Source of the DNA: Siphonodentalium dalli | Taxonomy: Eukaryota > Mollusca > Scaphopoda > Gadilida > Siphonodentaliidae | NCBI GenBank assembly: GCA_032622095.1 | Contig: CP136069.1 | Location: 201,052,690-201,116,689 of the forward strand | DNA: 64,000 nucleotides | Direction: 5' to 3' | Part shown: one piece after another, positions 35,790 through 47,364 of the stretch | Position numbering within the stretch: position 1 is the first letter of the stretch | How the letters are laid out: each line of letters begins with the position of its first letter | Made by a program: the position numbers and the translations under genes | Notes under the pieces: generated by a model | Database searches by the model: none | What the model was told of the DNA's origin: nothing | Seen by the model: the letters and a program-made list of their open reading frames with translations, nothing else

Positions 35790-36815
35790 CAATACATGTA
35801 AGTGGATGCCTGACAATGTGACATATGCCCAGGTCAATGCAAATCACACCTGGCCCTCCGGAATGACAATAACAAGTCAGAATTGAGCACAGGCTGACGG
35901 ACCTTATATACGGCCTTTCAGTTTGTCAACATAAGTATAGAGTGAAAGAAATAATGGCTTACAACCTATCCGTCATATAATTTCCCCACATAATGAAGGT
36001 GGTGCATAAATGTATGGATGTCAAAAGAAAGGGGATGTTGTCTGCTAGGCATATTAAAGAAGATTCGAAGCTAAATATGATGGTGACCAATTTTGAGGTG
36101 GAAGCTAGATCCTGGAGCTGTTTATTGGAATTTTGAAGATAGTTTTAGAACGTACCCCACAAAGACAAGATTTCATTTAGGTGCCAAAAATAGAATTATT
36201 TTTTTTTTGAAAATTACTCCCAATGAGTTCAAAGGATGCCAACATGTTTTGATAGGATCATCACCAGTTGAAGATTGCTGACTATATGCCATGCTAAGCG
36301 CATTTCACATAACGTTTCGACTCGTTAAAAGAGGCATAACTCAATATCATATTTCACAAACATTATTAACAAACAGTGTCGTATTAAATCGGTACCATTT
36401 TTGCCAAGCATGATTATATCAAACGAGCCTATATGAGAGGTCTTCGAACGTCATAGCAACGATATATATAAGTAAGCAAAACCTTGTTTTCCAGAGAATT
36501 TAGATTGTCGCGCTATCAGAATATGTGTGCACGTAAACAATATATTAAACGATTATATCATCATTGTGCCTGTTTCTATCGTGGTACATGATATATTATT
36601 TTGAAGACATCGCGGATATGTCATGCGATTAATCACATTCAGCGGTTCACGTGAATGTTCGGGTGTCCACGTGTAAACGTAGTATGTATTTTCAATGAAA
36701 GTATGTTGTAGAATAGTCACGATACGGGACTTGGTCCAAAACAGCATCAACACAACCGATATCCCAAGCTGTTGTGGACCGAGAAGACTTGGTGAGCGAC
36801 CCATAATTTCCTTAC
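35790..36815. other. Mostly unassigned; C-family fragment
   Basis: About 36330-36400 (AAAGAGGCATAACTCAATATCATATTTCACA) resembles the inner end of the C-family MITE. Nothing else supported. Confidence 0.45.
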
Positions 36816-36819
36816 AAAA

Positions 36820-36945
36820 CAGGGGGGAGTCTGAAAAACAAAATCCGTATATAGGGTCGGGGTGGGTGGGTGGGTGGTCTAGAGGCCGAAAAAATCGTGC
36901 TTGTAATTTTTTTCCAAAAATGTTTTTTTTTTCAAACAATTTACA
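36820..36945. mobile_element. Fragment of the CAGGGG hAT-like MITE
   Basis: Starts CAGGGGGGAGTCTGAAAAAC and includes GGTCGGGGTGGGTGGGTGGG and TAATTTTTTTCCAAAAATG, as in 5988-6528. The right terminus is not found. Confidence 0.5.
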
Positions 36946-37039
36946 AGTACTGACCATGTAATGTTGTTTGTAAGCTTGTTAGTACCATGCTTGTTGGTAT
37001 CTATTATATATTTTTGGAAGATCTGTGTGTGTGTGTTCA

Positions 37040-37790
37040 CGATGGACTCGAACACGGCTGGACCGATTTCGACCGAACTTGGTACGGACACGTAATTCGA
37101 CCAGGGAACGAACATGGACCCGTCCATTTGTCCGTGCGGCGTCACCGTGACCTTCAAAACTCACATCTCGGGATCCGCAGTGCTAACACGCCGGAATTTA
37201 GCACTGCGATGCAGGGAGGATAACTCTATATTTATACGTTGACGAACGTAAGCAATTTGCAGGCAATTACGCATCGTGTATTTCCCCCAAAATTATAACA
37301 TTTACAATATATATTGTCAATTTGCAGGCTATTAAGAATCGTGTATCTATCCCAAAATAAATCATTTACAATTTCTGATATATAAATTTTTTTACATTTA
37401 CCCCGCGGGTCTGGAATCTCATCCAAGAATCAATTTAGCTGAAATGCTATTACGCTGTTGGAATCTACCGGTGGCAGCGTGTGTATATGAGGCGCGTTTA
37501 TATACTTTAGTGGAAATCAAATCGGGTAAACTGGCGGATTTTTACGGACGAAATTTGATACATAGGGTATCTCGGTATCCGCTGGGCCGATTTCCCGGTA
37601 TCCGCTGGGCCAATTTCCACCATTTTTGGGGTGTTGGTGTTGGTAAACTGCCAGGCGGATTTTGACGAAATTTGATACTTAGTGGTAATTGTTTCCAGGT
37701 GTTTTGGACGGGTCAAATCGTGACCCCACCTGACCTTGACCTTCAAAATGGTCAATTCAATGTCAAAGCCCGGACGAAGTCGGGTCACCT
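37040..37790. repeat. Diverged internal repeats of a 'GACCGATTTCCACC' type
   Basis: CTGGACCGATTTCGACCGAACTTGGTACG, CTGGGCCGATTTCCCGGTATCC and CTGGGCCAATTTCCACCATTTTTGG near 37060, 37578 and 37604, plus CCTTGACCTTCAAAA at 37146 and 37732. Similar wording to 4801-5345. Unclassified interspersed repeat. Confidence 0.4.
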
Positions 37791-37924
37791 TCTAGTAGGG
37801 CTATATATGCATCTATAGTGACTCTTTAGCCTCAGATTTAGCAACATTCTGGATTTCACAGGATCCCGGCCCACTTCACAGTGGACCACCGTAATAGCTT
37901 TCAGGAAACTTAACCCATGGTTGA

Positions 37925-38290
37925 GTTATAATAATGAAAAACGTGTTTACGGATGGAACAAGGCCGGTAACTCTGGTATGCATTGATAGGCGAAACCTGT
38001 GATATGCAGTAATATGTGCATACACCCTTCCCCTATCATTCTGGTCTATCACCATACCAAACCACATCAAAATTTGACAACCGACACTTATATTGCAAAA
38101 ACTTGGTACGGACTGAATTTCATAAAGTCGAACAGGGCCCATAACTCTGGTAGGCATTGATGGTCACAACCCGTGATATTATGCATATTCGTTCCCCATT
38201 TATGATCCGTCACCATGCAATAGGGCATCAAAATATGACAACCGATTCTTGAGTTATAATGCAACATGTGTGCACGGACGACGCACGGAT
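37925..38290. repeat. Two diverged copies of a 160-bp unit
   Basis: GGTAACTCTGGTATGCATTGAT...AAATTTGACAACCGACACTT...TATTGCAA near 37965-38098 recurs as CATAACTCTGGTAGGCATTGAT...AAATATGACAACCGATTCTT...ATAATGCAA near 38138-38265. Confidence 0.7.
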
Positions 38291-38790
38291 GGTTCGAGAC
38301 GTCTACTATATACCCGCCGACTAATATATATCGAGGGGTATAATAACCATATAACTAGGTGTATACCTAACCAAAAACAATTCCCCTCCCCACCCTCCTC
38401 GGTGGATGAGACTAAAGAGTTATTTGGTCATGCACAAATAATTGTGGAACCCCCTGAGCTGTTTACCACTATTTCACTGGCCAGTGTTCTCTGTCAGACA
38501 CAACGCACTCGATATATTAAAGCTATAATGGGGTCTATGGCAATGTGTGACATATAGTGTACATACACAACGCTTTATTATTATTCTTAGATACTGAAAA
38601 CACCAGGAAACACCTGGAAATACAGTTTATTTTTCGTTTTTTCTGATACAATTAAGTATGTTATTGCTTGAGTCTTGATGGTACACATCAAGAGTTTGCA
38701 CCAAAAAAGAATAGTGGAATGGGATTGAAAGGCAGTTAACACAGTTATTGAAGAACGGCTAAAAAAAACCTCTGAAATTTTTATAAAAAC
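38291..38790. other. Non-coding stretch, nothing recognised
   Basis: A 100-codon plus frame exists but shows no domain or splice context. Confidence 0.4.
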
Positions 38791-38794
38791 ATGA

Positions 38795-38937
38795 GAAAGG
38801 GGGGTGGGTCCCGAAAATTTTGGAGGAAAACAATATTTTTTTTGCACAAATGGGGTGGTGGGTCAATCGGGTCGGAAAAAACCTTTTTGGGCCCTATATG
38901 TGCAATTTTTTTCGAAACTCCCCCCTGCACAAAACAT
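38795..38937. mobile_element. Fragment of the CAGGGG hAT-like MITE (right end)
   Basis: Ends ...TTCGAAACTCCCCCCTG at 38937, the mirror of the 36820 start, with GTGGGTCCCGAAAATTTTGG and GGTGGGTCAATCGGGTCGG inside. Confidence 0.5.
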
Positions 38938-39013
38938 AATTTGTGGAGTTCGATTTGTCTAAGTTAACTATTATAGTTGAATGTAACTATGATATAGATA
39001 AATGTAGGATCAC

Positions 39014-39978
39014 CAGGTCAGACACATCATGGATTCCACTATTATTGTGGTATATGACGATAACATATTCATATTTCATTTATTTGCGTCGGGAATAGAA
39101 TACGGCGCATACCAGTGCATGCACAGCCAAATGTCACTCTCAACAATATCGCAGCGAATGAACAGTATTCCGACAAAATTCGTTGTGCAATCTTTTGCGC
39201 CAGCTTTGTTATTCAATAATATTATAATATTACTAATATATGTCTATCTAAATGATAATACCACGATGACTCAATCGCTCCTTCATAACAACATTTCAAC
39301 TAATTGCATGCTAATTGAGTTGGTTCTCGTGTGCCATCATGATTAATCATTCTACTGGACAAAATATATGTATGATACCGAATTAATGCCACACTAATTT
39401 TGAATAATATTTGTGTGAAATATGATTTTGGATTATCCCTCTTTTATCAAATTAACAATATATATATACATCCTGCATCCACTATTATAGTGGTATATGC
39501 CCATTACCGTTTTGTTAATTTGATAAAAGAGGGATAATCCAAAATCATATTTCACAAAAATATTTTTCAAAATCAGTGTCGCACTAATTCGGTATCATAC
39601 ATGTACATATATTTTGTCCAGGAGAATGGTTAATCATGACGGCACATGGTAACCAACTCAATTAGCATGCAATTAGTTGAAATGTTGTTATGAAGGAGCG
39701 ATTGAGTCATCATGTTATTGTCATTTAGATAGGCATATATTAGTAATATTATAATATTATTGAATAACAAAGCTGGCGCAATAGATCGCACAGCGAATTT
39801 TGTCGGAAGACTGTTCATTCGCTGCGATATTGTTGAGAGTGACATTTGGCTGTGCACTGGTATGCGCCGTCTTCTATACCCGATGCAAATAAAGGAAATA
39901 TGAATATGTTATGGTCATATAATATTATAATAGTGGAATACCAGGATGAAATTCAGGATGTGTCTGACCTGATAATGC
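39014..39978. mobile_element. Two C-family MITEs in head-to-head inverted arrangement
   Basis: Copy 1 runs 39014 to about 39463 on plus; copy 2 from about 39475 to 39978 on minus. They share TTTGCGTCGGGAATAGAA / CCGATGCAAATAAAGG and CTCTTTTATCAAATTAACA near the centre, forming a 0.96-kb imperfect palindrome. Copy 1 lacks its inner terminus. Confidence 0.85.
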
Positions 39979-40127
39979 TGACAACTGTACGAATACATGT
40001 ACTTACGAACACATCGCGGTACTGGCTCACAGGAACGACCACTACATATGCTGTTCTCCACTAATGCACACTTGTAGCCCAGCTTACATTTCGCTATCTG
40101 ACAACAAGAAAGAACACACGAATGGTA

Positions 40128-40195
40128 AAGTGATGTGAATAGTAGGGTGATGTGAATAGTAAGGTGATGTGAATAGTAGGGTGATTTTGTAGGGT
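40128..40195. repeat. 18-bp tandem repeat, about four copies
   Basis: Unit GTGATGTGAATAGTAGGG with one AAGG variant. Confidence 0.9.
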
Positions 40196-40401
40196 GAGCA
40201 AAAGAAATGGAGAATAATTTTATTCAAAGTAGTTATTTGTATAAATATTATATCCAAATTGACCACACACTCCGCCATTCTCATATATTAATTAAATGCA
40301 GAGACTTTCGATGGCACATGAATACTAACGTATCGGTTGCATGCACCCGAACAAGTCCACAATATGTCTTTAATGTGCATAACATATGACTATGCAGAAC
40401 A

Positions 40402-40919
40402 CACCCCTGGTCAAGTGGTCCTGCAAATATGCTATGATGCTGGTGAGTCCTGAATTGCTATGATGCTGTTAGGGCAAACTGATGCTGTTAAGAAAAAGTA
40501 CCGTTATTTGATTTTAAGTTGTCATTTTTGTGGTGTTTTGCTAATCCGAGGGATTTGAAAAAAAAGCCAGTGTCTGTATGAAACATTCAAGAACATATAC
40601 ATTTTTGAAAAATTGAATAATGGCTGCGCTGGTGTTTGTAAAACGACACGAATAGCCAAATTGATTAGAGTAGATTTTCAACAACTAAAACAATTAGTAT
40701 TGCAACTATTTCGCAAAATATATGTTTCTCGAATATTTGATACAAATAATGGCTTTTCCATGATATGCTCAGATTATTCGAAAACCACAAAAATGACAAC
40801 TGTATAAAAAATAACGGTACTTTTTCTTAACATCATCAGTTTGTCCTAACAGCATCATACCAATTCAGCAGGACCCAACCGCATCATAGCACATGTGCAG
40901 GACCACTTGGCCAGGGGTG
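40402..40919. mobile_element. MITE with about 120-bp inverted ends
   Basis: CACCCCTGGTCAAGTGGTCC at 40402 mirrors GGACCACTTGGCCAGGGGTG at 40919; the arms continue through TGCTATGATGCTG repeats to GAAAAAGTACCGTTATTTGA / ATAACGGTACTTTTTCTTAA. No coding sequence or clear target duplication. Confidence 0.85.
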
Positions 40920-40934
40920 GAACTCTGAGGAATT

Positions 40935-42355
40935 GGTGTCAAACCGATTCTCCGAAGATCTATTACTACGAAGGCCCACAACTCCGAAGACCCGATTCTC
41001 CGACGGCCCACAACTCCGAAGACCCGATTCTCCGACGGCCAACAACTCCGAAGACCCGATTCCCCGACGGCCCATAACTCCGAAGATCCGATTCTCCGAA
41101 AGCCCATAACTCCGAAGGGCCGATTCTCCGAAGACATATAACTCCGAAGACCTATAACTCCGAAGGGCCGATTCTCCGAAGACCTATAACTCCGAAGGCC
41201 CGATTCTCCGACGGCCCATATCTCCGAAGGTCCGATTCTCCGAAGGTCCGATTCTCCGAAGATTTTGTTTTATCGGGGTATTATCGTTTACTAAATAGTG
41301 TACAGTCCAGTGGCGAAGCCAAGGGGTCCCAAAATTCCTACTGCCCCCATTAAACATCTACTTACTATTTCAGACAATATGGGCCCCTACCAAAACATGT
41401 CCAATGTCATGCATGTAAACGCCCGGAAATCGTTCATGGGGCATCAACATATTCAAACTTTTCCTACTGCCCCCACCTAAATGGGAAATCCTGGACCGCC
41501 ACTGACTATACACCAGATACTATAACGCTACGTTGGCCCATGAAATGCCAGAGTAAAATGTACAGGGGTGAACGGGGAAGAACTTGTCCTTTTTCATATA
41601 TAAAATTAACTTGATTGCATCAAATCACCCCAATGCAGTCGGATGTGCACAGTTTAATCATATTAATTGTATTAAGACGTACATTGTGGCAAAATAATTG
41701 TATTTCTTACATAAATTTAAGCATTCTGTGGAAAATTAAGGCTTGTCGCACACTACTGATGGTGTAGATATCACCTTATTATAATACATAGTTAACGTTT
41801 CCAATATATGAGGGCCCCTTCCCCCTTTGCGTACGCCGGATTCCACCCATTTTGGACCCGTACGCCGGATTCCAGACGAAAGCATATCACGAAGGCCTGA
41901 TTTGGGACGCGCATGCATGGGAGGGATCGCCCCAAATCGTCCGGGTGCTCCCCTGGGCAGGAACACTGTGAATATTTGAATGCCTAGGAGGGATTTCCGG
42001 ACGTTTACGTGACATTTGACATGTTTTTTTTTGGGGGGGGGGGGCAGTCTTCCCTAGGGCCCCATTGACTCCGCCACTGGACTGTACACTATTTAAAAAG
42101 CGATAAAACATGATCTTCGGAGAATCGGACCTTCGGAGAATCGGCCCTTCGGAGTTATAGACCTTCGGAGTTATGGGTGTTCGGAGTTATAGGCCTTCGG
42201 AGTTATGGGCTTTCGGAGTTATGGGTCTTCGGAGTTATGGGATTTCGGAGAATCGGGACTTCGTAGTTATGGGCTTTCGGAGAATCGGGGCGTCGGAGAA
42301 TCGGACCTTCGGAGAATCGGACCTTCGGAGTTATGGGTCTTCGGAGAATCGCTAC
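40935..42355. mobile_element. Foldback element with TCCGAAG half-unit repeats in both arms
   Basis: Left arm 40935-41330 is made of alternating GATTCTCCGAAG and AACTCCGAAG units, then TTTTGTTTTATCGGGG and TAGTGTACAGTCCAGTGGCG. The right arm 42060-42355 is the inverse (CGCCACTGGACTGTACACTA, CGATAAAACATGATCTTCGG, then CTTCGGAGAATCGG / CTTCGGAGTTATGG units). The middle (41331-42059) is unique and includes a G run at 42034-42045. Short ORFs here are repeat products. Confidence 0.85.
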
Positions 42356-43452
42356 GTAACCCTTGTGCGGCACAAGTTGTGCCATGCGTACATGTATACT
42401 ATTTGTCACCCACATCGGATGACCAGATGCCTCGCATGATGTACATATATACACCAAGACAGAGACGATAACACATAATATTAAACCTTTGCTATGCTAA
42501 ATTGATTATCCCTTTCTTTTCGGTTATTGAATGGGTACTGAATGCCATTTTCAATAAATTCCGGATGATAGCTACGATCTAATGTCGATAATATATAGAA
42601 ACCTAAGTAGTTTGAGTAGAAGATGTATTCTGTAACGTTCAGGTTAATAGGTTATCTTAAAATCAATGTTAGTAATTTAATATAAATATAATTTATTAAA
42701 TTACGGATTTCCCTGTACAGGACGTGCTCAAAATAATTCCCGGACAGTGGATTGGGCAATGCGTGGCACACACGATCGTGTAAACAGATATGTTGATACG
42801 GGGCGTAAACTGAAGCCACTCACTGACTGGTGACTTTACAATTACTTAAATGAGTATATTGGGCGATAGTATGTATATAATATAACATTTATTTGATACA
42901 TTGCTTGAAAACTGTCAACAAATTACTCGAAAACGACAATTGGTATGTTCGCATTCCGGCTAATCTGCCACCCGTAACATTACTTCGTACTCAACAGACT
43001 TTCAAATAATGGAAATCTGGTTACCATATTCTACGAATAGTGGTTTTCAGGATCAATTAGTAGACGGCAATCAGACGGCAATCAGACGAAAATGTAATAC
43101 AATAGCAAAAGGATTGTCGAAATTATTATCTGAACAAGTCCTAAGGGAACTACTCGTCAATGAGTATTTAGTATAAAAGAGTTAATAAGGAAACTACTAG
43201 TCGATGAATATTTGTCATAGAAAGGGTATATCAATTTACAATGCACTTCGATAACGGCTTATGTTACGATGAGAACAACGGGAGGACATGAGAGGACGAA
43301 ACATGTACCATGGTATATATACCATGAGCATACCAACGACCAAAATACAAGGCAGAGTTCCGTCCCCTGTTATGCTAACCTTGCCACTACCATCGCTTAC
43401 ACATAATGTGAGGAAATCTCAATTTGTTTTATTATGACATTGCTCCGTTACA
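42356..43452. other. Non-coding stretch, nothing recognised
   Basis: AT-rich; small local duplication (GGCAATCAGAC twice at 43068-43088). No gene seen. Confidence 0.5.
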
Positions 43453-43870
43453 AGGTACTCAATCCGATCAGGGGGTCCCCGTATCATCAAGATATAACAA
43501 CACAATTTCTACAAAATACGCTTTAGTATCAGAATCGATTAATTGCAACAAAATAATGCTAACCACTGTCAACTATGGTATCAAATTTCCCAAAAACGTG
43601 TTATTTATCAACATTTGTTCAACGAAATTTGGCCGTATTACCACTTGTTTTTAGAGTTATCCATCTTCATCCGCAATTTTGACCGAGAGCATCCGTATGA
43701 AGGCGAGTTTCTGGGCCACAAACAATTGAAATAACAAACTTCAAAAATTAATATCTGATCACTCTGAGCTTTGGTGGATGGGTTCCTCGACTCGAAATTC
43801 GAATCAAATATTTTTTCCCCCGAAGCCAAAGAAATAGTAATTGGTGGGTGTTTAATCGGATTGAGTACCT
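43453..43870. mobile_element. T2/Kolobok-like MITE
   Basis: Inverted ends AGGTACTCAATCCGATCAGG and TAATCGGATTGAGTACCT, followed by TTAA on the right (43871-43874); the left target is altered to TACA. The internal TCAAAGCTCAGAGTGATCAGAT-type segment is shared with 59712-60104 and 62779-63123. Terminal TTAAAGG with TTAA duplication is the signature of T2-type MITEs of the Kolobok superfamily. Confidence 0.75.
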
Positions 43871-44154
43871 TTAACTAAATAAATGTATAATTAATTTCGT
43901 ATAAATACGTGATAACAGTGGTCATACCAGACTGATGATGGATGAAATCGAACAGCCAATACACACAATTGGATAGCGAAATATACTTAATCGGACGATT
44001 AGGTAGCGATTGGTAATACATCGCAATAACATGTGGCACGGCAGCAGATAACATATATGTATACAAGTTTGATATGCATGCATATCAATGTCCAACTAAT
44101 GTTGTGTCAGACCTGACCTTTCGTACTTTTTGATTTTGACCAAATTTGGGGTAG

Positions 44155-46137
44155 GGTGAGACACACAAACTCACCATGTCGCCAGGGGGGAGTGAGACAC
44201 CCAAACTCGCCATGTCGCCGGGAGGATGAGGCACACAAACTCACCATGTCGCCGGTGGGGGAGGAATCAGCTCAACATGTCGCCGGTGGAGGGTGAGACA
44301 CCCAAACTCACCATGTCGCAGAGGGTTAGACACCCAAACTCACCATGTCACCGGGGGTTCGGGCACCCAAACTCACCATGACGCCGGGGGATAAGACACC
44401 CAAACTCACCATGTCGCCGGGGGTTGAGGCACCCAAACTCACCATGTCGCCGGGGGATGAGACACCCAAACTCACTATGTCGCCGGGGTGAGACACACAA
44501 ACTCACCATGTCGCCGGGGGGGGGGGGGGGTGAAACACCAAACTCACCATGTCGCCGGGGGTTGATACACCCAAACTCACCATGTCGTCGGGGGGGGGGG
44601 CTGATACACCCAAACTCACCATATCGCCGGGGTGAGACACCCACACTCACCATGTCGCCGGGGGTGAGACACCCAAACTCACCATGTCGCCGGTTGTGAG
44701 ACACACACACTCACCATGTCACCGGGGGTGAGACACCAACACTCACCATGTCGCCGGGGTTGGAGACACCCAAACTCACCATGTCGTCGGGGGGGGGTAA
44801 TACATCCAAACTCACCATATCGCCGGGGGTGAGACACCCAAACTAACCATGTCGCCGGGGTGAGACACACAAATTCACCATGTCGCCGGGGGTGAGACAT
44901 CCAAACTCACCATGTCACCGGGGGTGAGACACACAAACTCACCATGTCGCCGGGGGTTGATGCACCCAAACTCACCATGTTGCCGGGGGTGAGAGACACA
45001 AACTCACCATGTCGCCGGGGGTGAGACACCCAAACTCACCATGTCGCCGGGGGTTGATACGCCCAAACTCACCATGTCGCCGGGGGTGAGACACTCAAAC
45101 TCACCATGTCGCCGGGGGTGAGACACCAAACTCGCCATGTCGCCGGGAGGATGAGGCACACAAACTCACCATGTCGCCGGTGGGGGGAGGAATCAGCTCA
45201 ACATGTCGCCGGGGGAGGGTGAGACACCCAAACTCACCATGTCGCAGAGGGTTAGACACCCAAACTCACCATGTCGCCGGGGGATCAGGCACCCAAACTC
45301 ACCATGCCGCCGGGGGATAAGACACCCAAACTCACCATGTCGCCGGGGGTTGAGGCACACAAACTCACCATGTCGCCGGGGGATGAGACACCCAAACTCA
45401 CTATGTCGCCGGGGTGATACTCACAAACTCACCATGTCGCCGGGGGGGGGGGGGGTGATACACCAAACTCACCATGTCGCCGGGGGTTGATACACCCAAA
45501 CTCACCATGTCGTCGGGGGGGGGGGGGTGATACACCCAAACTCACCATATCGCCGGGGTGAGACACCCAAACTCACCATGTCGCCGGGGGTGAGACACCA
45601 AAACTCACCATGTCGCCGGTTGTGAGACACCCACACTCACCATGTCACCGGGGGTGAGACCCCAAAACTCACCATGTCGCCGGGGTTGGAGACACCCAAA
45701 CTCACCATGTCGTCGGGGGGGGGTGATACATCCAAACTCACCATACCGCCGGGGGTGAGACACCCAAACTAACCATGTCGCCGGGGTGAGACACACAAAC
45801 TCACCATGTCGCCGGGGGTGAGACATCCAAACTCACCATGTCACCAGGGGGTAAGACACACAAACTCACCATGTCGCCGGGGGTTGACGCACCCAAACTC
45901 ACCATGTCGCCGGGGGTGAGAGACACAAACTCACCATGTCGCCGGGGTGAGACACACAAACTCACCATGTCGCCGGGGGTGAGACATCCAAACTCACCAT
46001 GTCACCAGGGGGTGAGACACACAAACTCACCATGTCGCCGGGGGTTGACGCACCAAACTCACCATGTCGCCGGGGGTGAGACACCCAAACTCACCATGTC
46101 GCCGGGGGTTGATACACCCAAACTCACCATGTCGCCG
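44155..46137. repeat. About 32-bp GC-rich satellite, roughly 60 units, with 0.92-kb higher-order repeat
   Basis: Unit CACCCAAACTCACCATGTCG + CCGGGGGTGAGA with variable G runs. The irregular block ATGTCGCCGGGAGGATGAGGC ... AGGAATCAGCTCAACATG recurs at about 44213 and 45136, so a block near 924 bp was duplicated; a third partial block follows at 45835. Long G runs (up to 15) occur at 44515 and 45443. Confidence 0.95.
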
Positions 46138-46615
46138 GCGTATATAGGTGGTACCCAAACACCACCCCATCCCATCACCCATAGTATAGTGTGCGCCGCG
46201 GGCGCTCGTATATATGTAGTTACCCACCCACCACCCCATCCCGCCACCCATAGTATATTATGCGCCGCAGGCGCTCGTATATAGGTAGATAAACACCCAC
46301 CACCCCATACCATGCATCACTATGGGTGACGTGATGGGTTGGCGGGTGGGTACAACCTATATACGAGCGCCTGTGGCGCATTGGGTAATATGGGTGATGG
46401 GATGGGGTGGTGGGTGGCTAACAATACGTATATACAACATACTATGGGTGAAGGGTGGGTAACTACCTATATACGAGCGCCTGCGGCCATAAGATAATAT
46501 GCGTGGCGGGATGTGGTGGTGGGTGGGTAACTACCCATATACGAGCGTCTGCGCGCACAATATACTATGTGTGGTGTGGTGTTTGGGTACCACCTGTACA
46601 CGAGTGCAACCGTCT
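46138..46615. repeat. Inverted tandem repeat abutting the satellite
   Basis: Units of about 80 bp (GTATATAGGTGGTACCCAAA, CACCACCCCATCCC, GTGCGCCGCGGGCGCTCGTA) run forward to about 46312, then appear inverted (GATGGGGTGGTGGGTGG, TATACGAGCGCCTG) to 46615. Overall a 0.48-kb imperfect palindrome ending GTGTTTGGGTACCACCTGTA. Confidence 0.85.
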
Positions 46616-46644
46616 GGACTGGCCACTAGTAACTGTTGTATTAT

Positions 46645-46765
46645 AACTATCTCGTTTAAACGAGATAAGTTATCTCATTTAAACGAGATAAAAATAAAAT
46701 TTCCCATCTATTATCTTGCTTAAACGAGATAAGTTATCTCGTTTAAACGAGATAAAAATAAAGTT
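46645..46765. repeat. Cluster of four 20-bp palindromes
   Basis: TATCTCGTTTAAACGAGATA occurs intact twice and with one change twice, arranged as two copies of a unit of about 70 bp that ends AAAAATAAA(A)TTCCCAT. Confidence 0.9.
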
Positions 46766-46932
46766 CCCATGTCCTCATCCAGCCACCGTACTACTTAACC
46801 CTTTATTTACACGTAATAACAATTGAATTTGAGTGAGAACCTAAGAACGAAAATGCACATGTACAAATCAAACTATATTAGCTGCGTAAGGGTGTCTCTA
46901 AATCAACAGTTACCACACACTGTATTGTCACA

Positions 46933-47364
46933 AATCCATGCTACCATACATCCTATCTATAATGCAGCCAATGAGTCATGAATCCATGCTACCATACATC
47001 CTATCTATAATGCAGCCAATGAGTCATGAATCCATGCTACCATACATCCTATCTATAATGCAGCCAATGAGTCATGAATCCATGCTACCATACATCCTAT
47101 CTATAATGCAGCCAATGAGTCATGAATCCATGCTACCATACATCCTATCTATAATGCAGCCAATGAGTCATGAATCCATGCTACCATACATCCTATCTAT
47201 AATGCAGCCAATGACTCATGAATCCATGCTACCATACATCCTATCTATAATGCAGCCAATGAGTCATGAATCCATGCTACCATACATCCTATCTATAATG
47301 CAGCCAATGGTCACGAATCCATGCTACCATACATACTCTCTATAATGCAGCCAATGAGTCATGA
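46933..47364. repeat. 48-bp minisatellite, nine copies
   Basis: Unit AATCCATGCTACCATACATC, CTATCTATAATGCAGCCAATGAGTCATG. Nearly identical; the last units carry small changes. 48 bp keeps a plus frame open (MLPYILSIMQPMSHES repeated), which I read as an artefact. Confidence 0.95.

Noticed and set aside
45838-46284. 148-codon ORF and its neighbours in the 44-46 kb satellite
   Set aside because: Low-complexity frames on both strands of a GC-rich satellite with variable unit length.
46938-47345. 135-codon plus-strand ORF of 16-residue repeats
   Set aside because: Same cause: a 48-bp minisatellite of nine near-identical units.
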